A stretch of DNA of 64,000 nucleotides, taken from NCBI GenBank assembly GCA_029865265.1, contig JAOUHG010000005.1, positions 1 through 64,000 of the forward strand, in the 5' to 3' direction. Positions 36,702 through 44,195 of this stretch are shown one piece after another. This DNA comes from Candidatus Krumholzibacteriia bacterium (GTDB lineage Bacteria; Krumholzibacteriota; Krumholzibacteriia; WVZY01; JAKEHA01). Position 1 is the stretch's first letter. Each line of letters begins with the position of its first letter. The notes below the pieces were generated by a model. The model saw only the letters and a program-made list of their open reading frames with translations, searched no databases and was not told the origin of the DNA. Position numbers and translations under genes: made by a program.

Positions 36702-37546
36702 AGCACGCTGCGATGTTCCTGTGCCTGCTGATTCCAGCCGTCTTTGCAACGTTGCGTCCTGCTGCCGGGGACGGTGTCGCAGCCCCCGTGGATTCCAGCT
36801 ATACCTTCTATGATTCGTTGTACGCGGACGAACTGCCGCCGGACAGCACCATCATCCTGGCGCCGTCCCACGTGGGTTTTGGCGCCGGTGAGAAGCTGGT
36901 GTTCTCGGTGCAGTACGGTCTGATTACCGCAGGCGAGGCGACACTGGAGGTGCGCAACGTGGCGACCATCCGCGGTCGTCCCGCCTATCGAATCGTATCG
37001 GACGCCCGCACCAACGAGTTCTTTTCCAAGTTCTACGAGGTGCGCGATCGCTACGAGTCATTCGTGGACACCACCGAGTTGTACAGCCTTCACTATGAGA
37101 AACATGTCCGCGAGGGAAAGTTCAAACGCGATGAATCCGTGGAATTCGACCAGATCGGACACAAGGCCATTTACAAGGACAAGACCGTGCCCATCCCGCC
37201 GATGGCGCAGGATGTCCTCTCGGCGCTTTACTACGTTCGCACCCTGCCGCTGGAGGTGGGGCAGTCGATCGCCATCGCTAATCACATCGATGGCAAGAAC
37301 TACCCCCTGGTGGTGAAGGTGCACCGGCGCGAGCGCGTCAAGGTGGACGCGGGCGAGTTCGACTGCCTGGTGGTGGAGCCGATCCTGCGCGGCCCCGGTG
37401 TTTTCACCCAGAAGGGGCGTCTCACCGTGTGGCTGACCGACGATGCCGTGCGCATGCCCGTGCTCATGAAGAGCAAGGTGGTCATCGGGCACGTGGCGGC
37501 GATTCTGAAGTCCTACCAGATCGCGCCCGGAAAGGGCGGGCGGTAG
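36698..37546 (+). CDS. DUF3108 family exported protein
   Basis: This 282-residue protein has a signal peptide (MKHAAMFLCLLIPAVFA...) and a DUF3108 beta-rich domain: GEKLVFSVQYGLITAGEATLEV, a TNEFFSKFYEVRDRYESFVD segment, HYEKHVREGKFKRDE and GRLTVWLTDDAVRMPV near the end. Such proteins are periplasmic and often encoded beside lipopolysaccharide genes; function unknown. It overlaps the GT4 gene by four bases. GGAGAAAAGGA lies upstream of the ATG. It ends the tightly coupled block; the O-antigen ligase begins 58 bases later. Confidence 0.85.
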   Translation: MKHAAMFLCLLIPAVFATLRPAAGDGVAAPVDSSYTFYDSLYADELPPDSTIILAPSHVGFGAGEKLVFSVQYGLITAGEATLEVRNVATIRGRPAYRIVSDARTNEFFSKFYEVRDRYESFVDTTELYSLHYEKHVREGKFKRDESVEFDQIGHKAIYKDKTVPIPPMAQDVLSALYYVRTLPLEVGQSIAIANHIDGKNYPLVVKVHRRERVKVDAGEFDCLVVEPILRGPGVFTQKGRLTVWLTDDAVRMPVLMKSKVVIGHVAAILKSYQIAPGKGGR

Positions 37547-37604
37547 TCCGCCGGGGGCACGGAGATTGCAGACCCCGGCAGGGAGCCACGCGGCTTCCAC
37601 AGCC

Positions 37605-39092
37605 ATGAAGTCACAGACACTCCCAGAATCCCGCCGCGGTGCGGTTCCGCGCGTGCTCGACCGCGGGCTCGACATCGCGCTGCGTGTGGTCCCGGTGGCG
37701 GCGCTGGTTGCGGTCGGAGCCTTCTTCGCCGCGCAGCAGGCGGTGCGTCCCTCCCACCGTGCCATCAAGGCCCTGGTCATCATGGGCCTGATGACGCTGA
37801 TGTTTCGCTTCGACATGGTGTGGTCGGTGTATCTCTTTGCGCTCCTGTTTCCGTTCCCCAGCGGCATTTCGATTGGCAGTTCCAACAACGTGCTGATGAC
37901 GATCATTCCGATGATCTGGGCGGTGCGCGCGTCCTCGTCGAAGATTCCGCTGACCCACCGCACGCCGATCGATCGCCCGGTGGCGTTGTTCCTGCTCGCG
38001 TTCGTGGTGTCCATGATCACCATCAGCGACTCGCTGGTCCTTGCGCGGGGAGTCGGAGTGCTGTGGCGGAACCTCACCGCGTGCGCGTTTGCCTACTCAA
38101 TCATGATGTTCGTCAACGACGAGACGCGCCTGTTCCGCCTCGGCAAGATCATGTGCGTGGCGTGTTTCCTGGTGATGATCACGGCGGTCATGGAGCTGTT
38201 CTTCCCCGGAGCGGCCCTCATTCCCGGCTGGATCGGCCTGGCCCGGAACTTTGGCGAGGGACAGCTGTCCCGCCGCATCGAGGGGTTGCGCGTCGGTGGT
38301 GCTTTTGAAAGCCACGGGATGCTAGCGGACTTCGGGACGCAGATGATTCTGTTCATGGTCTTCTACTTCCTGCGCGCACGCAATCCGGCGGAGAAGAGCT
38401 TCTGGCTGGTGGCGGTGGGGACCACGCTGGTGGCGATTCTCGCGACGGCGAACCGGGGCGCGACCACCGGGTTGCTGATCGGATTGACCATGGCGCTCTT
38501 CTTTTTCAGGCGGACCATCGGAACGGCGCGTGTCATCCTGCTGGTGGTCTTCGGGCTCTCGACGCTGTACGTGATGGACAGCGTGCTCAGTGAGCGGACA
38601 ATCGCGGTGTCGGTGTTCGATCGTTTCCAGCAGACCGAATTTGAGGGTTTCGTCCCCGAGAACAGAACCATGACCTGGAGGCCGGCCCTCGACTACGCCA
38701 TGGAGAGCCCGCTCATCGGTCACGGCCCCTACTACGGAACCGGTATCGGGCTGACCAAGCGCTACTGGCCGCACAACGGCTACCTCTTCTACCTGGTCAC
38801 GCTGGGCTTGCTTGGGCTGGGCGGGTTCCTGTGGGTGATGTGGGCCGTGTTCCGGGAGTCCCGGCTGTGGCGGCTTCCTGGGGTGCGCGGCACGCCCCTG
38901 GGGACATTTCTGGCCCTCGGGCAGATATGGTTTGTCGTGTTGGCAGTGGAGCAGCTGCGCACCGATCACCAGCGCGACGACATCTATCCCTACATCGTCT
39001 GGATGTGCTTCGGCGTGGTCGTGGCGACGGCCGCGCTCGTGCGCCGCAAGCTGGCGGCGCAGGCCAACGGCGTCAGTGCGACGTCGCGTTGA
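37605..39092 (+). CDS. O-antigen ligase/polymerase family membrane protein
   Basis: This 495-residue protein with about twelve membrane helices belongs to the O-antigen ligase/Wzy_C superfamily. The periplasmic loop region has GLRVGGAFESHGMLADFGTQM and ILATANRGATTGLLIGL, then RTMTWRPALDYAMESPLIGHGPYYG and YWPHNGYLFYLVTLGLLGL, where the arginine and histidine are typical catalytic-loop residues. It either joins O-antigen to lipid A-core (WaaL) or polymerises repeat units (Wzy); sequence alone does not decide. I used ATG 37605; a TTG at 37566 is possible. Its last 20 bases overlap the converging sulfatase-fold gene. Confidence 0.87.
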   Translation: MKSQTLPESRRGAVPRVLDRGLDIALRVVPVAALVAVGAFFAAQQAVRPSHRAIKALVIMGLMTLMFRFDMVWSVYLFALLFPFPSGISIGSSNNVLMTIIPMIWAVRASSSKIPLTHRTPIDRPVALFLLAFVVSMITISDSLVLARGVGVLWRNLTACAFAYSIMMFVNDETRLFRLGKIMCVACFLVMITAVMELFFPGAALIPGWIGLARNFGEGQLSRRIEGLRVGGAFESHGMLADFGTQMILFMVFYFLRARNPAEKSFWLVAVGTTLVAILATANRGATTGLLIGLTMALFFFRRTIGTARVILLVVFGLSTLYVMDSVLSERTIAVSVFDRFQQTEFEGFVPENRTMTWRPALDYAMESPLIGHGPYYGTGIGLTKRYWPHNGYLFYLVTLGLLGLGGFLWVMWAVFRESRLWRLPGVRGTPLGTFLALGQIWFVVLAVEQLRTDHQRDDIYPYIVWMCFGVVVATAALVRRKLAAQANGVSATSR

Positions 39093-40608
39093 TGCGGTCG
39101 GTCACGTCCTGAAAATCATACAGGTGCTGGAGGTCGAGGTAGGCGTAGCTGCGGTCGGGGAGCAGCGGGAGACCGGTGTCGAAGAGGCAGTTGAAGAGCA
39201 TGCGGAACGTGTTTACCGGCGTCTGTGAGGGGTAGAACGCGTCCTCGCACCCCGGCGCATAAATCGCGTTGAGTATCCTCATCTTCTCATTCATTTCCTC
39301 ATCCGTGGCCTGTGACCAGTCAAAGCCGTGCGGCTGGGTGCGCGCGGGATAGGGACCCTCGTCCCCCTGCAGTACGATCACCGGTGGATCGTCGGCCGGA
39401 TAGTGGGAGAGTATCTCGTCCACCAGGCGCTGGATACGCTGGTTGATGAATTGCATCTGCGCCAGGTAGTTCTCCGGCTCGGTGTGGGAGGTGGCCGTGC
39501 CCGGATCCCGGAAAGACCCGTCCGCATTGAAAACGAATGGTCCATGCGGCACCAGAAGGTGCGCGAACAGGAAGAAGGGGCGCTGCTCCGTGCGCGCCAG
39601 CCCGCCGAAGAGTTCGAGCTGGTAGTTGATCCGCCGGTACTTCTCCACGTCGAGGCGTCCAATCCCCATGCGGTGGAGAACCGGGTACGCCGCGGTCGTC
39701 CTCAGAAGAATCGCCGTGAATTCGGGAAGGAACTCGTAGACGTAGTTGTGGTCGGCATAGGGGTTCTCGGCGGTGGCGTTCCAGGCGGGGCCGGCGTGGA
39801 GATAGCGGTAACCCAGCGACTTCAGCAGGCGCGCGACACGGTGGTCGGTCAACAGGCCGAAGACCGGTCTCCAGTCCGATGAGTTGGGCCCCACCGTGTT
39901 TGCAAGGACGTCAACGTGCGCGATGTTGAGCGACGACGCCAGCGACTGGGCCGTGACGAGGTAGTTGGCGCGGCTGTCGTCGGCCACGTAGAAACCGCGC
40001 GATCGGAGGAAGTCGAGCGTGGGTCCGTTGTCGAAACCGTACCGGTCCGCCAGCGTCTGCGCGGATGCGTAGCGGTCGAAGATGATGTAGTAGATGTCCG
40101 GGCGGCGCTCCACACGCCGGGCCACGATGGACTCCTCCGGCAGGAGGTTGCCGGCCGGCGGTGTGCGCTGGGTGGCGGCGAAGCGTACCAGGGTGACCGC
40201 CGAGAACCCGATCATGACGGAGACGACGAGGAAGAGGACGGAAGCCAGGCGGGCGGGGGGCGCCGGAGCGCGCGCAATCGCCACCACAGCCAGCAGGAAT
40301 GCGAGAACGAATAAGGGCAGGAGCACACTGGGACCGGCCAGTCCGGTCAGTCCGGCGCCGCCGATGGCGGCGGCCACGTGCCCGTACGCAAAGAAGACGA
40401 ACCATCCCAGCGCCAGGGCCACCGCACCCCGCTGCAGTCCGCGCAGGGCGAACGTCAGCAGGGGCAGTACCAGCACGGTCAGGAGCACCACCGCCGCCAG
40501 GGGGAGAAGCGTTTCGGACGCCTGAAACTGCCCGGCGTTGCTGGCCGCGAGCGAGAGCACCGGCGCGACCGCAAACAGGAAGGGCAGCAGGAGGGTGCGT
40601 GTTCTCAT
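39073..40608 (-). CDS. Membrane-anchored sulfatase-fold (alkaline phosphatase superfamily) protein
   Basis: This 511-residue protein has four or five N-terminal membrane helices (residues about 5-150) and an extracytoplasmic domain starting RRPDIYYIIFDRYASAQTL, which resembles the metal-site opening of sulfatases. Further on are FFLFAHLLVPHGPFVFNADG (metal or phosphate-site histidine) and VIVLQGDEGPYPA. A clear catalytic Thr/Ser/Cys near ANYLVTAQSLASSLN could serve as nucleophile. Such proteins often transfer or remove phospho-groups on surface glycans. It is the last gene of a three-gene minus-strand unit, overlapping the NoeA-like gene start by four bases. Confidence 0.82.
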   Translation of the reverse strand: MRTRTLLLPFLFAVAPVLSLAASNAGQFQASETLLPLAAVVLLTVLVLPLLTFALRGLQRGAVALALGWFVFFAYGHVAAAIGGAGLTGLAGPSVLLPLFVLAFLLAVVAIARAPAPPARLASVLFLVVSVMIGFSAVTLVRFAATQRTPPAGNLLPEESIVARRVERRPDIYYIIFDRYASAQTLADRYGFDNGPTLDFLRSRGFYVADDSRANYLVTAQSLASSLNIAHVDVLANTVGPNSSDWRPVFGLLTDHRVARLLKSLGYRYLHAGPAWNATAENPYADHNYVYEFLPEFTAILLRTTAAYPVLHRMGIGRLDVEKYRRINYQLELFGGLARTEQRPFFLFAHLLVPHGPFVFNADGSFRDPGTATSHTEPENYLAQMQFINQRIQRLVDEILSHYPADDPPVIVLQGDEGPYPARTQPHGFDWSQATDEEMNEKMRILNAIYAPGCEDAFYPSQTPVNTFRMLFNCLFDTGLPLLPDRSYAYLDLQHLYDFQDVTDRINATSH

Positions 40609-41987
40609 CGCTGCGTGCGGCGCATGAGAAACATCGTGCGTTCCGAGTCTTCGACCGGGCGGGTATCGAGGATGTCGTAGTAGCGCGAGAACGCCACCGT
40701 GAACCCGTCGATGGTGTACTCGGGAAAGATGTCTGCGCGGGTGGCAAGCAGTCGCCTGACCTGCGAGTCCTCCCGCGGCACGAATTCAATGACGAGACTT
40801 TCGCCCGCGCCGGCCAGGTAGGCCGCGATCCGCTCCAGCGGCACGTTGTTGGAAATGGCGAGGTGATGGATCAATGCCAGTGCCATGACCATGTCCACCG
40901 GCCCGCGGGCGCCCAGTGAGGCGCGTTCGGCGTGGGCCCAACCGAGAGGGGGGCTGGGGTTGGTGAGGTCCATGACCAGGGGGAGAATGTGCTGCTCGTT
41001 ACGGCGCCGGGTCTCCAGGTAATTCTTTTCCACCGCCGCGGGGTCCACGTCGAAGGCCACGGTGTGGATGCCCTGGTCCGCGGCGATACGACTAAACACG
41101 CCGGTGTTGGCGCCGAGGTCCCACACAGAGCGGGGTGCAACTCGGGCGATGAAGTCAGCCACGATGCGCGGTTTGCTTTGCGCTGCGGTACCCGTGTAGT
41201 TGGTGGCGTCGTAGTAGTCGCCCCACTCGGTTCCGCCCGGCCGCCAGTGCAGGCGGTTCACCGCGGCGCTCAGGTTGTCAATGAGCCCGCGCATGGAGAG
41301 GCGGCTCACCTTGCGCCGGCGGACCGCGGTGGTGCCCGCGTACCTCCGCTGGGAACCCGCGTGCAGGTGCAGGTGGAGGAAGAGCGGCGGGGACAGCCGG
41401 GTGCGGAACGGCAACAGCCGGCTGGCGAGGTCGAGGGGAACCCCGTCGATGTACTCGCGGCTCAGCCGGGTGAGGCGAATATCGGTGTGGGCGGCGAGTG
41501 CCAGCGGCGCCAGGAAGTGCTGGCAGAACTGCCGGTATGCGATCCACGGTTCGCCTTCGCGGTAGGGTTCAAAGGACAGCGTGTCGATGAATACCGGGCG
41601 CCCGTCGAGAAACTGGATGTTGTAGGCGCTCGCGTCCCGCAGAATGTGGTCGTGCTCGAGTGCCAGGCGCTGTATGGCCAGCGTGGTGAGGGCGGCGTCC
41701 TTGAGCTGCGAGAAGCACCATTCGTAGGGGTAGGATACGAAGGGAATTCGCCGCGGTTCGATGATGCGGTGGGCGATTTCCGGGCGCGGGGAGTCGATGC
41801 CATCCAGGGGGACGTCCTGGTGGGGGACGAGGAGTCCATCCTTCACGAGTGCGTCGTAGAGACCACCCTGCACGAAGCCGTCGAACGCCGGGGCAAAGCT
41901 CCGGTTCACCTGTCTGAACAGGCGTCCGTTGGTCTCGAAGATGAATCCGCTGGGGTCTCGAAAGGAGCCGCCGTCGATCCGGCTCAT
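40605..41987 (-). CDS. NoeA-like two-domain protein: kinase-like N-terminus plus SAM methyltransferase
   Basis: This 460-residue protein resembles nodulation protein NoeA-type methyltransferases. The C-terminal domain (about 255-460) has SAM motif I VWDLGANTGVFSRIA at 288-302, the acidic strand-2 end AFDVDPAAVE, and ALALIHHLAISNNVPLE. The N-terminal 240 residues contain LRDASAYNIQF (Asp118, Asn123) followed by PVFIDT (Asp135), a pattern like the catalytic and metal-binding loops of kinase-fold phosphotransferases. The kinase comparison is my inference. It starts three bases after the small membrane protein gene and overlaps the sulfatase-fold gene. Confidence 0.85.
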   Translation of the reverse strand: MSRIDGGSFRDPSGFIFETNGRLFRQVNRSFAPAFDGFVQGGLYDALVKDGLLVPHQDVPLDGIDSPRPEIAHRIIEPRRIPFVSYPYEWCFSQLKDAALTTLAIQRLALEHDHILRDASAYNIQFLDGRPVFIDTLSFEPYREGEPWIAYRQFCQHFLAPLALAAHTDIRLTRLSREYIDGVPLDLASRLLPFRTRLSPPLFLHLHLHAGSQRRYAGTTAVRRRKVSRLSMRGLIDNLSAAVNRLHWRPGGTEWGDYYDATNYTGTAAQSKPRIVADFIARVAPRSVWDLGANTGVFSRIAADQGIHTVAFDVDPAAVEKNYLETRRRNEQHILPLVMDLTNPSPPLGWAHAERASLGARGPVDMVMALALIHHLAISNNVPLERIAAYLAGAGESLVIEFVPREDSQVRRLLATRADIFPEYTIDGFTVAFSRYYDILDTRPVEDSERTMFLMRRTQR

Positions 41988-41990
41988 TCG

Positions 41991-42209
41991 TCAGTCGTCT
42001 CTGTTCCCACGGGAGAAGACGCCCGTGAAGAAGCGCCGGATTCGCATCCAGAAGATCTTTACGGCGAAGGCTGCGCCGAGCAGGCCGGCGATGAGCATCT
42101 GCAGGATGTAGCTTCCCGTGCCCGGGTCGAGATATGCATGGGCATTGCCCAGGAAGACGAACGAGTGCATGAGCAAAGCGGCGAAGACCGCCGTGTAGAT
42201 GCGGGACAT
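41991..42209 (-). CDS. Small membrane protein with LDPGTGS motif
   Basis: This 72-residue protein has an N-terminal hydrophobic segment ending NAHA, which looks like a cleavable signal peptide, so the mature protein would start YLDPGTGSYILQ. A second helix (about residues 33-53) and a basic tail RIRRFFTGVFSRGNRDD follow. I have seen the LDPGTGS-type small protein repeatedly beside NoeA-like and sulfatase-fold genes, but its role is unknown. The ribosome site AGAGGAG is good. It is the first gene of the minus-strand unit at 39073-42209. Confidence 0.82.
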   Translation of the reverse strand: MSRIYTAVFAALLMHSFVFLGNAHAYLDPGTGSYILQMLIAGLLGAAFAVKIFWMRIRRFFTGVFSRGNRDD

Positions 42210-42280
42210 CAGTACTCCTCTGACAACTGCGAATCGCTGGTGGACGACCGGCCCCCTGGTGTGGCGGTCACGACCCGTTA

Positions 42281-42289
42281 ATCATACCA
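42281..42289 (-). promoter_or_regulatory. Possible extended -10 promoter of the LDPGTGS-NoeA-sulfatase unit
   Basis: On the minus strand TGGTATGAT is an extended -10 (TGn then TATGAT), about 72 bases before the small membrane protein ATG. I see no matching -35. Confidence 0.35.
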
Positions 42290-42344
42290 GATCGCGCGGC
42301 CGCGAACGAGTCCCCACCTGGTCCGCCCCCCCCGGCGTGCGACC

Positions 42345-42373
42345 TTGACCGGCGCGCCCGGGTCTGATATCCT
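42345..42373 (+). promoter_or_regulatory. Sigma70-type promoter of the exopolysaccharide locus
   Basis: TTGACC (42345-42350), a 17-base spacer and TATCCT (42368-42373) lie on the plus strand. RNA would start near 42380, leaving a leader of about 155 bases before the first gene. Together with the minus-strand -10 at 42281 this makes a divergent promoter region. Confidence 0.6.
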
Positions 42374-42379
42374 CTAGCG

Positions 42380-42534
42380 TCTACAGGAGGTGCCTTTCGG
42401 GCCGTTTGCTAGCGGATTCTCGGTACAGTTGGTTTTGCCGCGGGGCGTGACCCCGCAAGTCCGCGAACGACGTGGGCGCCACCCGGCGAAGCCTGGTGTG
42501 CGGTTCCACAGGTTTTTAATTGGCAGCGACCCAG
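42380..42534 (+). ncRNA. Structured 5' leader of the exopolysaccharide locus, riboswitch-like candidate
   Basis: About 155 transcribed but apparently untranslated bases can form several hairpins. GCGGGG pairs with CCCCGC (42440-42445 with 42451-42456, loop CGTGA). A long imperfect stem spans 42472-42509: outer GTGG/CCAC, then CGC/GCG, CACC/GGTG and GGC/GCC around a GAA loop. The 5' end has a GCCT/GGGC hairpin preceded by AGGTGCC. The AGGTGCC, CCCCGCAA and GCCAC strings recall cobalamin riboswitches, but the full consensus is not there, and no c-di-GMP-I hallmark is seen. Class unknown. Confidence 0.4.
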
Positions 42535-43248
42535 ATGAAGCACCATTCGCCTCTGCAGCAGGAAGGCGGGACGCGCGCCGCGTTGTCCCCGTCGAGGGCT
42601 GCCCCGGAGTTCCCCGCAGTCGACGTCATGGCGACGGCCGAGCCGTTCGGGTACCGCGTGTCCCGGCGGTTGTTCGACCTCGTTTTCGGCTTCCTGATAC
42701 TGCTGCTCATCGCGCCGGTCGTACCGTTGCTCGCGGTCATGATCCGGCTGGACAGCCCGGGCCCGATCCTCTACCGCCAGACGCGGATCGGGCAGGGGGG
42801 ACGGCGCTTCACGTTTCTCAAGTTCCGGTCGATGTACGCCGGCTCGGATCGCAAACTCGACGAACTGGCGGCGCTCAACGAGCAGGCGGGCCCGATCTTC
42901 AAGATGCGGGACGACCCGCGCATAACCCCGGTGGGGCGCTTCCTGCGCCGGTCGAGCCTGGATGAGATTCCTCAGATTCTCAACGTCCTGCGGGGAGATA
43001 TGAGCATCGTCGGCCCGCGGCCGGCGCTTCCGGCCGAGGTGTCGAAGTATGAGCCGTGGCAGCGGCGGCGGCTGGAGGCGCGTCCGGGGCTGACGTGCCT
43101 GTGGCAGATATCCGGCCGCAGCCACATCGGTTTCGACGAGTGGATGCGGCTGGATGTCGAGTACCTGCGGACGCGCAGCCTGTGGACGGACGTCGTGATC
43201 CTGGCAAAGACAATACCGGCGGTTATGGCTCGGCGCGGAGCGTACTGA
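42535..43248 (+). CDS. Undecaprenyl-phosphate sugar phosphotransferase (first exopolysaccharide gene)
   Basis: This 237-residue monotopic phosphoglycosyl transferase has one hydrophobic segment (RLFDLVFGFLILLLIAPVV) followed by the catalytic domain: SPGPILYRQTRIGQGGRRF, FLKFRSMY, GRFLRRSSLDEIPQILNVLRGDMSIVGPRP with the conserved Asp-Glu pair, and the end region RPGLTCLWQISGR. It loads the first sugar phosphate on the lipid carrier at the inner membrane. I used ATG 42535; TTG 42520 and ATG 42628 are alternatives. It lies behind a promoter and a structured leader. A second such enzyme is encoded at 57860-58606. Confidence 0.92.
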   Translation: MKHHSPLQQEGGTRAALSPSRAAPEFPAVDVMATAEPFGYRVSRRLFDLVFGFLILLLIAPVVPLLAVMIRLDSPGPILYRQTRIGQGGRRFTFLKFRSMYAGSDRKLDELAALNEQAGPIFKMRDDPRITPVGRFLRRSSLDEIPQILNVLRGDMSIVGPRPALPAEVSKYEPWQRRRLEARPGLTCLWQISGRSHIGFDEWMRLDVEYLRTRSLWTDVVILAKTIPAVMARRGAY

Positions 43249-43328
43249 CCGGGTGGCATGCTCTTTGCCGTTTTAATGCTTGCGGTTCCCGGCCTCAAGT
43301 CGCAACCTTAATAATGGTAGTAAGTTCC

Positions 43329-44195
43329 ATGTTTTCGTGTTTTGAGAAATGGGCGTTTCGGCGCACCCGCTCCCGCCGCTTCGGCCCAAGCGCCCAGCCG
43401 CTTCGGCGGGCGACCGTATGGGGTGCCTGCGGGTTGCTCGCCGCGGCCCTGGGTTGCGCGTCCGGCCCGCGCGGGGCGGATCGTTCCGCGGGCTGGTACC
43501 ACGCCGACTCGGTCGCGACCTTCGCCAGCGAGACGCAGACGCCGTTCCGCATCACCCCCCGCTCCGAGTACGTGATCGGCGTGGGCGACAAGATGGACGT
43601 GGTGTTCCTGTTCCACAGCAACCTGACCACGCGCGGGTTGCTGGTGCGGCGGGACGGCCGTATCTCGCTGCCTTATGTCGGCGATCAGATGGCGGCGGGC
43701 ATCACCCCCATGACCCTGGATTCGGTTCTTACCGTGCGCTTCGCGGAGATCCTGCGCGATCCGAACATCTCCGTGATCGTGACGCAGGCCGCGCCGCAGA
43801 AGATCTTCGTTCTCGGCGAGGTGCGCTTGCCGGGCGCGTACGAGGTGACGGACGACGTGAGCGTGCTGCAGTCCGTTGCGCTGGCGGGAGGCTTTACCAA
43901 CGAGGCGTTGCCGCGCCACGCCGTTCTGATTCGCCGCGAAGGACTGTCAAGGATCGTTGGCATCGAGATCGACCTGCAGTCGGTGATGGATGGTTCGGGA
44001 ATGTCCAATGACATCCTGCTGCGCAACTACGACGTGGTTCTGATGCCCAGACATCCCATCTATTCGGCGTCCGACTTCATCAAGGCTGCCACGTCCATCA
44101 TCGGCGCGCCGTTGGACATCGTTTTCAAGGGCTGGCAGATCGCCAACCTGTCGGCCAGCTACGAGTTCTTCCAGAACAACGCGGGGCAACGCTGA
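43329..44195 (+). CDS. Wza-type polysaccharide export outer-membrane lipoprotein
   Basis: The 288-residue protein has a basic N-terminus, a hydrophobic stretch ending in the lipobox ALGC, and a Poly_export domain: YVIGVGDKMDVVFLFH, VRRDGRISLPYVGDQMAAG, DPNISVIV, then an SLBB-type domain with KIFVLGEVRLPGAYEV and VLQSVALAGGFTNEA. It forms the outer-membrane channel for exopolysaccharide. The N-region is long; ATG 43314 is another possible start and neither has a strong ribosome site. The TGA overlaps the following ATG by one base, coupling it to Wzz. Confidence 0.9.
   Translation: MFSCFEKWAFRRTRSRRFGPSAQPLRRATVWGACGLLAAALGCASGPRGADRSAGWYHADSVATFASETQTPFRITPRSEYVIGVGDKMDVVFLFHSNLTTRGLLVRRDGRISLPYVGDQMAAGITPMTLDSVLTVRFAEILRDPNISVIVTQAAPQKIFVLGEVRLPGAYEVTDDVSVLQSVALAGGFTNEALPRHAVLIRREGLSRIVGIEIDLQSVMDGSGMSNDILLRNYDVVLMPRHPIYSASDFIKAATSIIGAPLDIVFKGWQIANLSASYEFFQNNAGQR

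Noticed and set aside
42380-42534. Firm call of a cobalamin or c-di-GMP riboswitch
   Set aside because: Only short strings match the cobalamin consensus, and the spacing and B12-box context are wrong. The c-di-GMP-I motifs are absent. Reported only as an unclassified structured leader.
42390-42965. A plus-strand frame starting at GTG directly after AGGAG in the exopolysaccharide leader
   Set aside because: The GTG is fused to the ribosome-like sequence with no spacing, and the frame runs out of phase through the sugar transferase gene. The AGGAGG string is more likely part of the RNA fold.
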